Shown piece by piece: positions 57,801-64,000 of a stretch of 64,000 bases of DNA. Below the pieces are notes generated by a model, which worked only from the letters and a program-made list of their open reading frames with translations, was not told the origin of the DNA and searched no databases. The number at the start of each line of letters is the position of its first letter. Positions within the stretch are counted from its first letter, which is position 1. This DNA is from an uncultured Nostocoides sp. (GTDB lineage Bacteria; Actinomycetota; Actinomycetes; Actinomycetales; Dermatophilaceae). The position numbers and the translations under genes were made by a program. The stretch covers positions 49,721 through 113,720 of the forward strand of contig CALMQX010000027.1 of NCBI GenBank assembly GCA_937873315.1. The letters are read 5' to 3'.

Positions 57801-58691
57801 CGGGTGCCCGGCAAGGGCCGCGACGAGATCGTTGGCGGCCAGGTCGGTGAAGGCGGACAGGTCGGCCACCATGGCGGCCTTGGTCGTGGTGTAGGTCCCG
57901 ACCCGGGCGTCATCGGCGACCGTGAAGCCCTCGATAGCGGCCGTGGCACCGGCCAGGGCGGCATACACCGGCCGAGGGTCGAAGAGGCCGGTGGCCCAGG
58001 CCTGAGCGACCAAGGCGCGCGGGTCGATGCGGACCTGGTGGGCGCTGGCAAGGTACTGGACCAGAGCGGGGTTGAGAATGGTGTCATCCTCGATCTCCAC
58101 CTGGGTCTCTCCCGCAGTGCCGGGTCCGAGCGTGAGTCGGCAAGGGCGCAGCATGACCGGGGCAGCTGCAGTGCGTCCGGATCGCGCGACCGGCCAGGTG
58201 GCCTCGCCGATCGCGAGGAAGCAGGCAGCGAGCCCGCGCTCGGTACTCAGTTCGGTGTCCTTGTCCGCGATCCGCGCGGCGAGCGCGGTGGCCGCGCGGT
58301 GGGCGGCTGGCTCGCGGAAGAGGTCATCGAGCCGGGTCGGGGCACCGGTGAACAGCCGGGTCAGCCCGCCAGGGTGGGCGCGGGTCAGGTCGAGGACCAC
58401 GGTGCCCGAGTCGGACTTCCAGAGCAGGTTGTTGGGTCCGCCGAGGTCGGCGAGTTCGGCAGTCCAGGCCCGGACGGCATCGTGCACGAGGCGCTCCCGT
58501 GGGGTGGCCGGCTCAGGCTCGGGACGGGTGGCGGTTGGCGGCGGGGAGGTCTCCTGAACGGCGGGCGGCATACGCTCGGGGCCGACTTTGGGGGTGAGTG
58601 ACGCGGGGCTTTGCGCCTCCGCGGAGGCCGCATTCGCGGCCGAGCCCGGCCGCGTGGCCGCACGCCTGGAGAACAACCGGAACCGACTCAC
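54843..58691 (-). CDS. Large SF1-like helicase protein with altered Walker motifs
   Basis: A 1282-residue protein. After a 60-residue Pro/Ala-rich leader, a DUF4011-like stretch (WTAELADLGGPNNLLW through LDLTRAHPGGLTRLF) is followed by a split DNA2/NAM7-type helicase. Walker A reads APPGTGATHTIANL, with Ala351 where lysine is expected; Walker B reads LIIVEEASQL, with Glu885 for aspartate. Later motifs are near normal: VVVGDPQFLAPSGF, ELSQHYAAMDERLLELANETFY and VALTRARRQLTVI. The C-terminal 110 residues (ERLRAAGLVVHERVGASDPIDVVV onward) resemble a Vsr/DUF559-type endonuclease-like domain. It is downstream of and nine bases from an MFS gene. ATP use and role are uncertain. Confidence 0.85.
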   Translation of the reverse strand: MSRFRLFSRRAATRPGSAANAASAEAQSPASLTPKVGPERMPPAVQETSPPPTATRPEPEPATPRERLVHDAVRAWTAELADLGGPNNLLWKSDSGTVVLDLTRAHPGGLTRLFTGAPTRLDDLFREPAAHRAATALAARIADKDTELSTERGLAACFLAIGEATWPVARSGRTAAAPVMLRPCRLTLGPGTAGETQVEIEDDTILNPALVQYLASAHQVRIDPRALVAQAWATGLFDPRPVYAALAGATAAIEGFTVADDARVGTYTTTKAAMVADLSAFTDLAANDLVAALAGHPDAISSLAHGQPPAAVLEAARQGLVVEADADQLAALADVRHGTSLVIDAPPGTGATHTIANLIAASAGSGQRLALVAQRPGAIADLRARLAEVGLDDLVLELRDGVATSRDLAAQLVHSIDAAHQSEQPDADRVSNAAHAAAEDELAQHAAAMHTPREPWGVSAHAIIQEVARLTALPSGPRTRVRLDGAALAAMPRTKALELGARLHELARLGAWSETGEDDPWFGSNLVDEADADRASDIVLGLAEGRLDTVQSVVDTVFEGIQLPTMPTVAAWGRLIDTVSSVRDTLETFRPDIFDIPLTEIVAATAPNDRQENELSWWARRRLRRQARSLLRPGVPPPDLHAALLTAHHQRSAWRDLAGPGGRPEIPAELDRAQSAYSALADDLAWLDSRVPDGSGIRLINKPRAELTARIAALAESAERARVVPHVREGLEAVRAAGLGPLVDDLAARGVLPDAVSDEVELLWWGSLAEQQVLTDPRMTTFSGDELRTRAAEFAKTDEAMLRGQARLVRSLIRQRSRAALAADPAAETAIRAAAESDAPAVAVAHLLAAHGDAILALRPCLAVSPLLIGALVPPTTRLDLIIVEEASQLPTAAVISAVARARQLVVVGDPQFLAPSGFVTGATARDRSELVAGEGELPDSALSAAVHILAVRELSQHYAAMDERLLELANETFYDGRLRGLPGVDVASPVHFTHIDGEGMPREGAGAVETTAAEVDEVVRQVLAHAAHSPDQSLGVVTLSTAHAERIQRALNRSLASATPEVARALTPAGPNGFFIAPMDRVSAEVRDHIVLAVGFGKTPHGRVLNQFGLLSDPSGERHLAVALTRARRQLTVISSLMAADLEPSRLRSEGGRLLRAVLERLPELSRQGPTLSAGALDPLMRQLAERLRAAGLVVHERVGASDPIDVVVQHPQDPSRLALAIVGDGAAYAARPTVRDRDRLRAQTLSAMGWTPAQVWSMEFYRDPAREVARLLALVPGMPS

Positions 58692-58700
58692 CTCGACAGG

Positions 58701-59984
58701 CTAACCCTGGTCGCGATCGACCGGCGTGAACGCCGCAGCGATACCGATGACGAGCGCAAATCCGAGAGAAGTCAGCGCGAGCGCGTGGAACGAGATGTGG
58801 GCCACGATGATGCCACCGAGGAAGCCACTCAGGGCTGCGGCGAGCCCGGTGATGACATCGGCTGCACCCTGAGCGGCGGGGCGTTCCTGTGGGGTGAGTG
58901 CGCCGGTGAGCAGCGCGGATCCCGCCACGAAGGTGCACGACCAGCCCAGACCGAGGAGGAACAGGCCGATCAGCAATGTGGTCGAGTGACCGACCGGCGA
59001 GACCGAGGCCAGCACGGTGGCGGTCGTGAGCACCATCGACCCGATGACCGCGACCGCGCGGCCACCGAAGCGGTCGACGGCCAGGCCGGTCAGTGGCGCG
59101 AAGGCGAACATCCCCAAGATGTGCATGCTGATGACGAAGCCGATGATCGTGAGGTCGGCGTGACCGTGGGCCATGTGCAGCGGGGTCATCACCATCACCG
59201 ACACCATCACCGAGTGACCGACGGCCAGCGCGAGCAGGCCCAAGCGCGCGACCGGGCGAGCAAGGATGATGCGCAGGCCGTTCCAGACGGCTCCGTCTGC
59301 CGGTGCGGCGGCGGCTTCGGCTGCGCTCTGGCCGGCATCGAGCGCGGCGAGGCGGCGCGACTCCAGGAGCGGGTCGGGGCGGACCAGGGTCAGCAGCGCC
59401 GCGATGGCGAGCACCAGTCCCACGACCGAGATCGCGAAACTACCGGTAAGGCGCGGGATGCCGAGGAATGCCGCGAAGGCCTTGGCAGGGCCGACGAGAT
59501 TGGGGCCCAGCGTGCTGCCGATGGTCGTCGCCCAGACCACGATCGAGAGGTCGCGGGCGCGGCGCTGTGGCAGCGCGAGGTCGGCAGCGGCATACCGGGT
59601 CTGCGAGTTGGAGGCGGTGGCGCCACCAAAAAGCGTCGCGGAGATGAGCAGCAGCGGGAAGTTGCGGACCACGCCAGAGGTGATCATCCCGATGGCGCCG
59701 ATGATCGCGACGGCATAGCCAAACGCGAGGCCGGGGCGACGGCCATAGGCCGCGGTGAGGCGGGCGATGGGGATGGCGATGAGTGCGCTGCCGAGCACTT
59801 GGAAACTGCCGCCGAGCCCGGCCCAGGTGGCTGACCCGGAGATGTCTTCGGCGAGCAGAGCGCCGACGGTGGCGCCGACGGCGAGAGAGATGCCGCCGAG
59901 GACCTGGGTGACGGCGAGGGATCCGAGGATGCGACGCTGGACGCGGCTGCGCTCGGTTGCGGTGTCCGTGAGCGCGCTCGTCAT
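58701..59984 (-). CDS. MFS transporter
   Basis: A 427-residue, 12-helix major facilitator. Helix 2-3 has ARLTAAYGRRPGLAFGYAVAI, the middle loop is Ala/Glu-rich, and the second half has PLTGLAVDRFGGRAVAVIGSMVL, the repeated motif A. No substrate-specific feature was seen. ATG at 59984. Transcribed just ahead of the large helicase-like gene, with nine bases between, so the two probably share a transcript. Confidence 0.87.
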   Translation of the reverse strand: MTSALTDTATERSRVQRRILGSLAVTQVLGGISLAVGATVGALLAEDISGSATWAGLGGSFQVLGSALIAIPIARLTAAYGRRPGLAFGYAVAIIGAIGMITSGVVRNFPLLLISATLFGGATASNSQTRYAAADLALPQRRARDLSIVVWATTIGSTLGPNLVGPAKAFAAFLGIPRLTGSFAISVVGLVLAIAALLTLVRPDPLLESRRLAALDAGQSAAEAAAAPADGAVWNGLRIILARPVARLGLLALAVGHSVMVSVMVMTPLHMAHGHADLTIIGFVISMHILGMFAFAPLTGLAVDRFGGRAVAVIGSMVLTTATVLASVSPVGHSTTLLIGLFLLGLGWSCTFVAGSALLTGALTPQERPAAQGAADVITGLAAALSGFLGGIIVAHISFHALALTSLGFALVIGIAAAFTPVDRDQG

Positions 59985-60048
59985 GAGGATCGAGTATGCC
60001 GCGTGCTTGGGTAGGGTTGAGCCCCGGGCTCACCAGATGGGGCCCGCC

Positions 60049-60123
60049 GCCCTCGTAGCTCAGGGGAAGAGCACTTCTCTCCTAAAGAAGGTGTCGCAGG
60101 TTCGAATCCTGCCGGGGGCACCA
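60049..60123 (+). tRNA. tRNA-Arg (anticodon CCT), CCA encoded
   Basis: Acceptor GCCCTCG/CGGGGGC with one T-G pair, D arm GCTCAGGGGAAGAGC, anticodon arm CTTCT-CTCCTAA-AGAAG with CCT, T arm GCAGG-TTCGAAT-CCTGC, and a genomic CCA at 60121-60123. It marks the left edge of the accessory islet with the Doc system. Confidence 0.95.
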
Positions 60124-60169
60124 ATGTCCTGAGTCGCGGCATGGATGCGGCCGGAGAATTCGGGGCAGG

Positions 60170-60188
60170 TGGTACCGACGCGGTACCA
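60170..60188. promoter_or_regulatory. Inverted repeat upstream of the antitoxin gene
   Basis: TGGTACCG-ACG-CGGTACCA is an exact 8+3+8 inverted repeat ending eight bases before the antitoxin ATG, the usual place for the site at which an antitoxin or the complex represses its own operon. Confidence 0.75.
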
Positions 60189-60195
60189 TGGTTGC

Positions 60196-60393
60196 ATGGC
60201 GATGAACCTGAGACTGACCGACGCCGAGAGCGAAGCCTTGCGCCTTAAGGCCGAGCAGGAGGGGCGTTCGATGCAGGAGGTCGCTCGAGCCGCGATCGCT
60301 CAGTACGTCTCAGAGCGTCCCCAACGATTGAGGGCCGCGATCGGGCGCGTTAGTACTGAAGACGGCACACTGCTTGAGCGTCTGAGTCGGTGA
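60196..60393 (+). CDS. Antitoxin of a Doc system, ribbon-helix-helix type
   Basis: A 65-residue protein whose first 40 residues, NLRLTDAESEALRLKAEQEG followed by RSMQEVARAAIAQYVSE, are a ribbon-helix-helix DNA-binding pattern. The C-terminal RLRAAIGRVSTEDGTLLERLSR is the likely toxin-binding segment. It overlaps the toxin gene by GTGA. The ATG at 60196 is chosen because the inverted repeat lies just upstream; ATG at 60202 is possible. Confidence 0.85.
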   Translation: MAMNLRLTDAESEALRLKAEQEGRSMQEVARAAIAQYVSERPQRLRAAIGRVSTEDGTLLERLSR

Positions 60394-60779
60394 GCTCCGA
60401 GAAGTTCGACTACCTCTCGATCGAGGACCTCCTCGAGATCGCGTCCGGGGTGCTGGACGAGGTCAGAGTCAGGGATCCAGGGTTGCTCGCGGCGGCCGCC
60501 TCCCGACCGAGGACCACCGTGTTCGGCGAGGACGCCTACCCGACGTTCGAGGACAAAGCCGCGGCGCTGCTGCACTCCTTGGTCCGAAACCACGCTCTGG
60601 TGGACGGCAACAAGCGCCTCGCATGGTCGGCCGCCCGCGTGTTCTGCCTGCTCAACGGCCGCGACCTGACCTACACCGTCGACGAAGCTGAGCAGATGAT
60701 GCTCGATGCAGCCGCCGGCGAGCTGGACGTTCGGCAGCTCGCGGCTTGGCTCGCAGCACGAATTGGCGCCGCGTCGTAG
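60390..60779 (+). CDS. doc: Fic/Doc-family toxin
   Basis: A 129-residue Doc toxin. The Fic-fold catalytic loop HALVDGNKRLAW (about residues 69-80) fits HxFxDGNKR with leucine for phenylalanine; the E. coli phage P1 Doc phosphorylates EF-Tu and stops translation. Other typical stretches are YLSIEDLLEIASGVL and FLLNGRDLTY-like FCLLNGRDLTY. It is made with its antitoxin from one transcript. The 149 bases after it (60780-60928) show no gene. Confidence 0.9.
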   Translation: MSSEKFDYLSIEDLLEIASGVLDEVRVRDPGLLAAAASRPRTTVFGEDAYPTFEDKAAALLHSLVRNHALVDGNKRLAWSAARVFCLLNGRDLTYTVDEAEQMMLDAAAGELDVRQLAAWLAARIGAAS

Positions 60780-60928
60780 CCCCCGTCGCAGTTGTTCGGC
60801 GAGGGGGGCCCCGGATCGTAGTCGTGCAGAGGGCGATCATCGCTCGACGACGGCGCGGGATCACGGCATTCCGGGACGGAACCAACACCGGTCGGCGGCC
60901 GATCTCGTCCATACCGGCCTAAAGCGGC

Positions 60929-61107
60929 TCACACCGGATCGGTGAACGAGATGGGCTTGCCAGCCGCTTGGGCGTAGGCGAGTTCCCGCCTGGTCGACTC
61001 ACCCAGGCAGCCGCCGGGGTTGACGATCAGCACGCGGTCGGCCAAGTCGATCTTGCGCAGGTGGAGCGCGTCCACCAGGGTCAGACGATCTCTGGGCGGT
61101 CACTCAT
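60929..61107 (-). pseudogene. DUF4406-like protein with an internal deletion
   Basis: The reverse strand begins ATG and reads MSDRPEIV then stops. One base out of frame it continues LTLVDALHLRKIDLADRVLIV, then GGCLGESTRRELAYAQAAGKPISF to a stop at 60929. Both parts look like the two ends of one family of about 110-120 residues (nucleoside 2-deoxyribosyltransferase-like), in which the start is followed by CLCGSTRF. The middle 50-60 codons are gone and the join is frameshifted. The start overlaps the stop of the upstream gene (ATGA). Confidence 0.7.
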
Positions 61108-61757
61108 GTCTTGCCCTCGACGTCCACAGTTCGCCGATAGGCCCAGGCCGCGTGGTCTAACCGATGCGCATCGACCCCCATGCGACTCGCCACCTCCTTC
61201 ATGAGGCGTCCGGTGTCGTCCTCGGAAGCATCAGGCAGCACGTCACGGACGAAGCGCACCAGCCAGGTGTCTGTCTTGACATCTTCGAGGCCGGTCAGCA
61301 TCCGCAGGTAGGCCCACGTCACCGGCCCACAACCTTTGACGCTCAGATAGGTTGTGCGCGCAAGGACTTCCTTGTTCCTGAAATCATCTGCGGACACGAT
61401 GCCAGCGTCGACGAATGCCCGAGCAACCTCGATCACGATGTCTGCCTTGTACCGCTGGGCCAGTTTGCCGTTGTTCGTGATCCGCCTGAGGGCATCCGAA
61501 TCGACGCTCGCCAACACGCTGAGATCGTTCGCCGCGTCTCGCTCCTTCCGCCACCGCATCACGGCACCGTAGACACCGGTCCGCCTGGCCCTGCTCCCGT
61601 ATCGAGCCCGCACCGAAAACACGGCATCGATGACCGCAGCATCAATCTCATCGGGCCACCCGCCGGGCCACTGCGTCAACTCAGACCCGAGTACGGCAAC
61701 GACGTGGTCGTGGAGCCTGTCGATGTCAGACAACTCGCCACGTCCGATGATCCCCAC
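61104..61757 (-). CDS. Hypothetical protein with an HhH-GPD-like region
   Basis: A 217-residue soluble protein without a confident family. Residues 135-175 read YLSVKGCGPVTWAYLRMLTGLEDVKTDTWLVRFV, which has the spacing of the helix-hairpin-helix and following aspartate of endonuclease III-type glycosylases (LPGVGPKTAAYL ... VDTHVRRV). The rest is helical with basic residues. No iron-sulfur cysteines are present. It overlaps the start of the deletion pseudogene, so both came from one coupled unit. A role in base repair or restriction is speculative. GTG start at 61757; a TTG further in is possible. Confidence 0.65.
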   Translation of the reverse strand: MGIIGRGELSDIDRLHDHVVAVLGSELTQWPGGWPDEIDAAVIDAVFSVRARYGSRARRTGVYGAVMRWRKERDAANDLSVLASVDSDALRRITNNGKLAQRYKADIVIEVARAFVDAGIVSADDFRNKEVLARTTYLSVKGCGPVTWAYLRMLTGLEDVKTDTWLVRFVRDVLPDASEDDTGRLMKEVASRMGVDAHRLDHAAWAYRRTVDVEGKT

Positions 61758-61783
61758 AAGTGAAGTATGCCGCCCCTGGGCGT

Positions 61784-61834
61784 GGGCCCAGCATGATCCG
61801 ATGCGGAGGGTGGGGATCGATCTAGTGGCGCAGC
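61784..61834 (+). repeat. Duplicated 5' end of the DUF429 gene
   Basis: These 51 bases match 61909-61959 at about 41 positions by eye and include GCATGATCCGATGCGG. The copy still encodes an ATG followed by RRVGIDLVAQRA, matching RTVGIDLAAQPA of the intact gene, then diverges. It is a truncated relic of a second DUF429 gene or of a local duplication. Confidence 0.8.
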
Positions 61835-61925
61835 GCGCTCTACCTCCACACCCCAGAGGTCCGCGCCGAGCCCGCGCCGAAGTACCAAGGCCGGGCGACG
61901 TCGATCACGGGCCTAGCATGATCCG

Positions 61926-62675
61926 ATGCGGACGGTGGGAATCGACCTTGCAGCACAGCCCGCCAAGACAGGGGTGGCGACGGTGGAGTGGGAGTCGGGT
62001 CGGGCACGCGTGACCCAACTCGACATTGGCGCGACGGATCAGATGGTCTTGGACGCTATCGCGTCGGCTGCGAAAACCGGAATCGACTGCCCGCTTGGTT
62101 GGCCGCGCGACTTCATCGCGTTTATCACTCAGCACCAGAACGGTCACGTGACGTTGTCTCCGGGAGACGCTGGCGCGTGGCGGCGCCGACTGTCCTACCG
62201 CGTGACCGACCTTCACGTTCGCACACTCCTGCCAGGCGTTACCGGGCTCAGCGTGTCCACAGATCGGATCGGCGTCACAGCCATGCGCTCTGCGGCTTTG
62301 CTCGCCCAACTGGCCGGGGCCGGAGCACCGGTTGATCGCGCGGGTTCGGGCGCTGTGGTTGAGGTTTACCCCGCTGCCACCTTGCTCCGTTGGGGCTTTC
62401 GCAGCAAGGGCTACAAAGGCACGGCGAACGCCGAAGCGCGCGGCAGGCTGATCGATGAACTGCTCATGCAGGCACCCTGGCTTGATCTCCGCGATGTCGA
62501 GGGCCTATGCCGCTCGTCAGATGATGCGCTCGATGCAGTCATCGCAGCGCTCGCGGCACGCGCCGCAGCGATGGGCCTCACTGAGCCGATCCCCGCAGAG
62601 CTCCAGGGCGCGGCGGAGGTTGAGGGGTGGATGGCCATCCCGCAACGAGGGACAACCCTTGCAGATCTGGTCTAA
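61926..62675 (+). CDS. DUF429 protein
   Basis: A 249-residue protein of DUF429, an RNase H-like fold family of unknown function. It begins RTVGIDLAAQPAKTGVATVEW with the first acidic residue, has TGIDCPLGWPRDFIAF, LSYRVTDLHVR, VEVYPAATLLRWG and the late acidic pair in SSDDALDAVIAALAARAAAMG. The acidic residues fit a metal nuclease, but activity is not shown for the family. The 5' end is duplicated about 125 bases upstream. Confidence 0.85.
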   Translation: MRTVGIDLAAQPAKTGVATVEWESGRARVTQLDIGATDQMVLDAIASAAKTGIDCPLGWPRDFIAFITQHQNGHVTLSPGDAGAWRRRLSYRVTDLHVRTLLPGVTGLSVSTDRIGVTAMRSAALLAQLAGAGAPVDRAGSGAVVEVYPAATLLRWGFRSKGYKGTANAEARGRLIDELLMQAPWLDLRDVEGLCRSSDDALDAVIAALAARAAAMGLTEPIPAELQGAAEVEGWMAIPQRGTTLADLV

Positions 62676-62695
62676 CCGCCCGGCCCGGCTGCCCG

Positions 62696-63001
62696 TCACT
62701 CCGGCAGGCGACCATCGCCATACGTGGCGGTCACCTCGGTGACGACGATCCGGTAGCCCTCGTACCAGCGACGCACCTGACCCTTGGCCTCCACGTGCGT
62801 CGGAAACCTGCCGAGCGCGCGCAACGCGGCGCGATCCGAGAAGTAGTAGATGGCATTCACCAAGCCGGCTTCGGGCTGACTCCAGGTCTCCGTGCGGACG
62901 AACCCCGGCAGCGCACGGGCATACTCATCGATGAGCCCGTCGAGCCGGTGGAAGTCCTCGTCGTAGGTCCCCGGCCTAAAGATGAACTGAACGCAGATCA
63001 T
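62696..63001 (-). CDS. Dimeric alpha/beta-barrel protein, ABM-like
   Basis: A 101-residue protein with the layout of the antibiotic biosynthesis monooxygenase or related ferredoxin-like domains: MICVQFIFRPGTYDEDFHRL, ARALPGFVRTETW, LVNAIYYFSDRAALRALGRFPTH, VRRWYEGYRIVVTEV. Such domains dimerise; catalysis is not predictable. It overlaps the B3/4 gene by four bases (ATGA), so the two are coupled. Confidence 0.75.
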   Translation of the reverse strand: MICVQFIFRPGTYDEDFHRLDGLIDEYARALPGFVRTETWSQPEAGLVNAIYYFSDRAALRALGRFPTHVEAKGQVRRWYEGYRIVVTEVTATYGDGRLPE

Positions 63002-63744
63002 GCTGGCCCGCTATCCCAGGCCCCGGCGATCAGCCGCTCACTGACCCGCACGCCAGGCCCAAGACGCCGCAACGAAACAGCCAACTCCGCGCCAGCCGCC
63101 GCAAGGTCGTCATCGCTCACCGGGGCGAGCGCATCGAGGATGAAGAGCGCCCTGGTCGTGCCCTCTCGCAGGGCCGTGCGCCGACCTTGCCGCCAGTTCC
63201 AACGCCGGCACGTCACCCCGGCCGCGTCGCACCACACGACCTCACCAACCTCGGGATGCTCGATGACACTCACCCCATCCGCCACGGTGTCGAAAGCCTC
63301 GCTCCCCAACGCTTGCACGAGTCGCGGTGCACCGACATACCCATCGAGGTCCTCGCCACCGATCGGCACCTGGTGCAGCACCGAGATCGCGTTGTAGAGG
63401 TCCGTTAGCCGATTGATCCTTGGCAAGCCTGCAGCCGCCCTACGCGTGAGTGCCTCGAGGCTGTTGCGGGTGCGCTGCGGCTTGGCGCCGAAGGCGCGGT
63501 AGGCCTCCCGCCAGGCGGCGATATGCGGCAGTTCCTCAACGGGCCCAGCGGCCAGCAGTCCGGCAGTCGCGGCCTCGGCGCGCGCCAGCAGCTCCTCGCT
63601 GACCCCATCGCTCGGCCCCGGCTCGAGCCCCTCAGCCACCAGCAGCAGCGCGCGATAATCCGGCCGCAAGGCTAAGACCCCGGCCGCCACATTGGCATCG
63701 GCAAGAGCCGCTGCCGCAGAGAGTTTCTCGCCCATGGGAGGCAT
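62998..63744 (-). CDS. B3/4 domain protein
   Basis: A 248-residue protein consisting of a B3/B4 domain, as found in the editing region of phenylalanyl-tRNA synthetase beta: EELPHIAAWREAYRAFGAKPQRTRNSLEALTRRAAAGLPRINRLTDLYNAIS is the family core. Free-standing copies are thought to clear mischarged tRNA, but the role is unproven. I start at the ATG at 63744; the frame upstream of it shows no similarity. It is coupled to the downstream ABM-like gene. Confidence 0.82.
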   Translation of the reverse strand: MPPMGEKLSAAAALADANVAAGVLALRPDYRALLLVAEGLEPGPSDGVSEELLARAEAATAGLLAAGPVEELPHIAAWREAYRAFGAKPQRTRNSLEALTRRAAAGLPRINRLTDLYNAISVLHQVPIGGEDLDGYVGAPRLVQALGSEAFDTVADGVSVIEHPEVGEVVWCDAAGVTCRRWNWRQGRRTALREGTTRALFILDALAPVSDDDLAAAGAELAVSLRRLGPGVRVSERLIAGAWDSGPA

Positions 63745-63806
63745 CAAAAGCGGTCGCTGACCGCCGTTGCCCGCAGCCCAGGCGCCGACACCCGAATCGA
63801 GATCGA

Positions 63807-64000
63807 TCAGAAGCGGGCGAAGTAGTAGCTGCCCCACAGCGGGCGGTACATGACCCGACCCGAGTTGGAGCTGGCGTCGATGATCATCCCGCCACCGGCG
63901 TAGATGCCGACGTGCCACGAGGGCGAGCCCCACACGACCAGGTCGCCGGGGAGCGGGCTGCTCACTCGGGTAGCCATCCGGGCTTGGGACTCGCTGTAGT
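63807..64000 (-). CDS. NlpC/P60 family cell-wall hydrolase, C-terminal part
   Basis: About 63 C-terminal residues are visible; the start lies beyond the right edge. The stretch PLPGDLVVWGSPSWHVGIYAGGG contains the catalytic-domain histidine in the context P-G-D-L-V-x-x-x-x-x-x-x-H-V-G-I-Y, followed by MIIDASSNSGRVMYRP and a short end, PLWGSYYFARF. NlpC/P60 proteins cut peptidoglycan stem peptides; the catalytic cysteine is outside the window. Confidence 0.88.
   Translation of the reverse strand, partial: YSESQARMATRVSSPLPGDLVVWGSPSWHVGIYAGGGMIIDASSNSGRVMYRPLWGSYYFARF

Noticed and set aside
60049..63000. Integrative element with attachment sites at tRNA-Arg
   Set aside because: No integrase and no second copy of the tRNA 3' end were seen inside the window, so att sites cannot be claimed.

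Overview
This window is chromosomal DNA from a high-GC actinobacterium. The support is a B-type succinate dehydrogenase (sdhC-sdhA-sdhB, no sdhD), an RpfB-type resuscitation-promoting factor, a PMT protein mannosyltransferase, a SepX-like divisome protein, and two blocks of genes whose order resembles the pth-rplY-prs-glmU-tRNA-Gln-TetR and galU-moeA-rimJ-sepX regions of mycobacteria. Gene content (CGNR regulator, CPBP protease, EamA and MFS carriers, minimal mycolate signature) suggests Micrococcales, perhaps the Intrasporangiaceae/Dermatophilaceae group; the family assignment is inference. No phage, insertion sequence, CRISPR array or origin was seen.

Layout. 1-11 kb is a surface polysaccharide region: two GT4 glycosyltransferases, a PAPS-type sulfotransferase, a secreted GGDFT-repeat/fibronectin III protein, and a leftward operon running polyprenyl glycosylphosphotransferase, cysQ, cysD, cysN. 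Sulfate activation genes sitting in a polysaccharide operon beside a sulfotransferase point to a sulfated glycan. 11-17 kb is housekeeping: pth, rplY, an EamA exporter divergent from a CGNR regulator across a striking operator array, prs-glmU, and a tRNA-Gln. 17-19 kb holds a TetR regulator and the tam/tamR pair with a perfect 18-bp palindrome. 19-27 kb is a leftward run: metG, tatD, rpfB, rsmA, ispE and an ABC-F ATPase. 27-31 kb holds membrane and envelope proteins. 31-37 kb holds sdhCAB, a repeat-filled upstream region, rsmI and the divergent pmt. 38-45 kb holds a TM0106-type nuclease-helicase, tRNA-Ala, an MFS exporter and an AI-2E family permease. 44-50 kb is a tightly coupled leftward operon: UDP-glucose pyrophosphorylase, moeA, moaC, moaB, rimJ, sepX, divergent from 5-formyl-THF cyclo-ligase. 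50-60 kb holds a penicillin acylase family hydrolase, an FmdB-type zinc ribbon protein, a SAF protein, mscL, a very large SF1-like helicase with altered Walker residues, and an MFS carrier. From tRNA-Arg(CCT) at 60.05 kb to about 62.7 kb is a small accessory islet: an antitoxin/Doc pair, a deletion pseudogene, an HhH-type protein, and a DUF429 gene with a duplicated 5' end. The window ends in a B3/4 protein and an NlpC/P60 fragment.

The sequence-scale signals that ordinary gene annotation does not explain are: (1) the octamer CGGCATAC/GTATGCCG, counted by eye 49 times on the two strands against about two expected by base composition; (2) a ~90-bp palindrome-bearing repeat, one copy in frame inside the ABC-F gene and one upstream of sdhC; (3) four TCATGA boxes at 22-23 bp spacing over the CGNR promoter and start codon; (4) minisatellites that begin at or contain the stop codons of tatD, rsmI and the CPBP protease gene; and (5) a 1282-residue helicase-like protein whose Walker A lysine is alanine.
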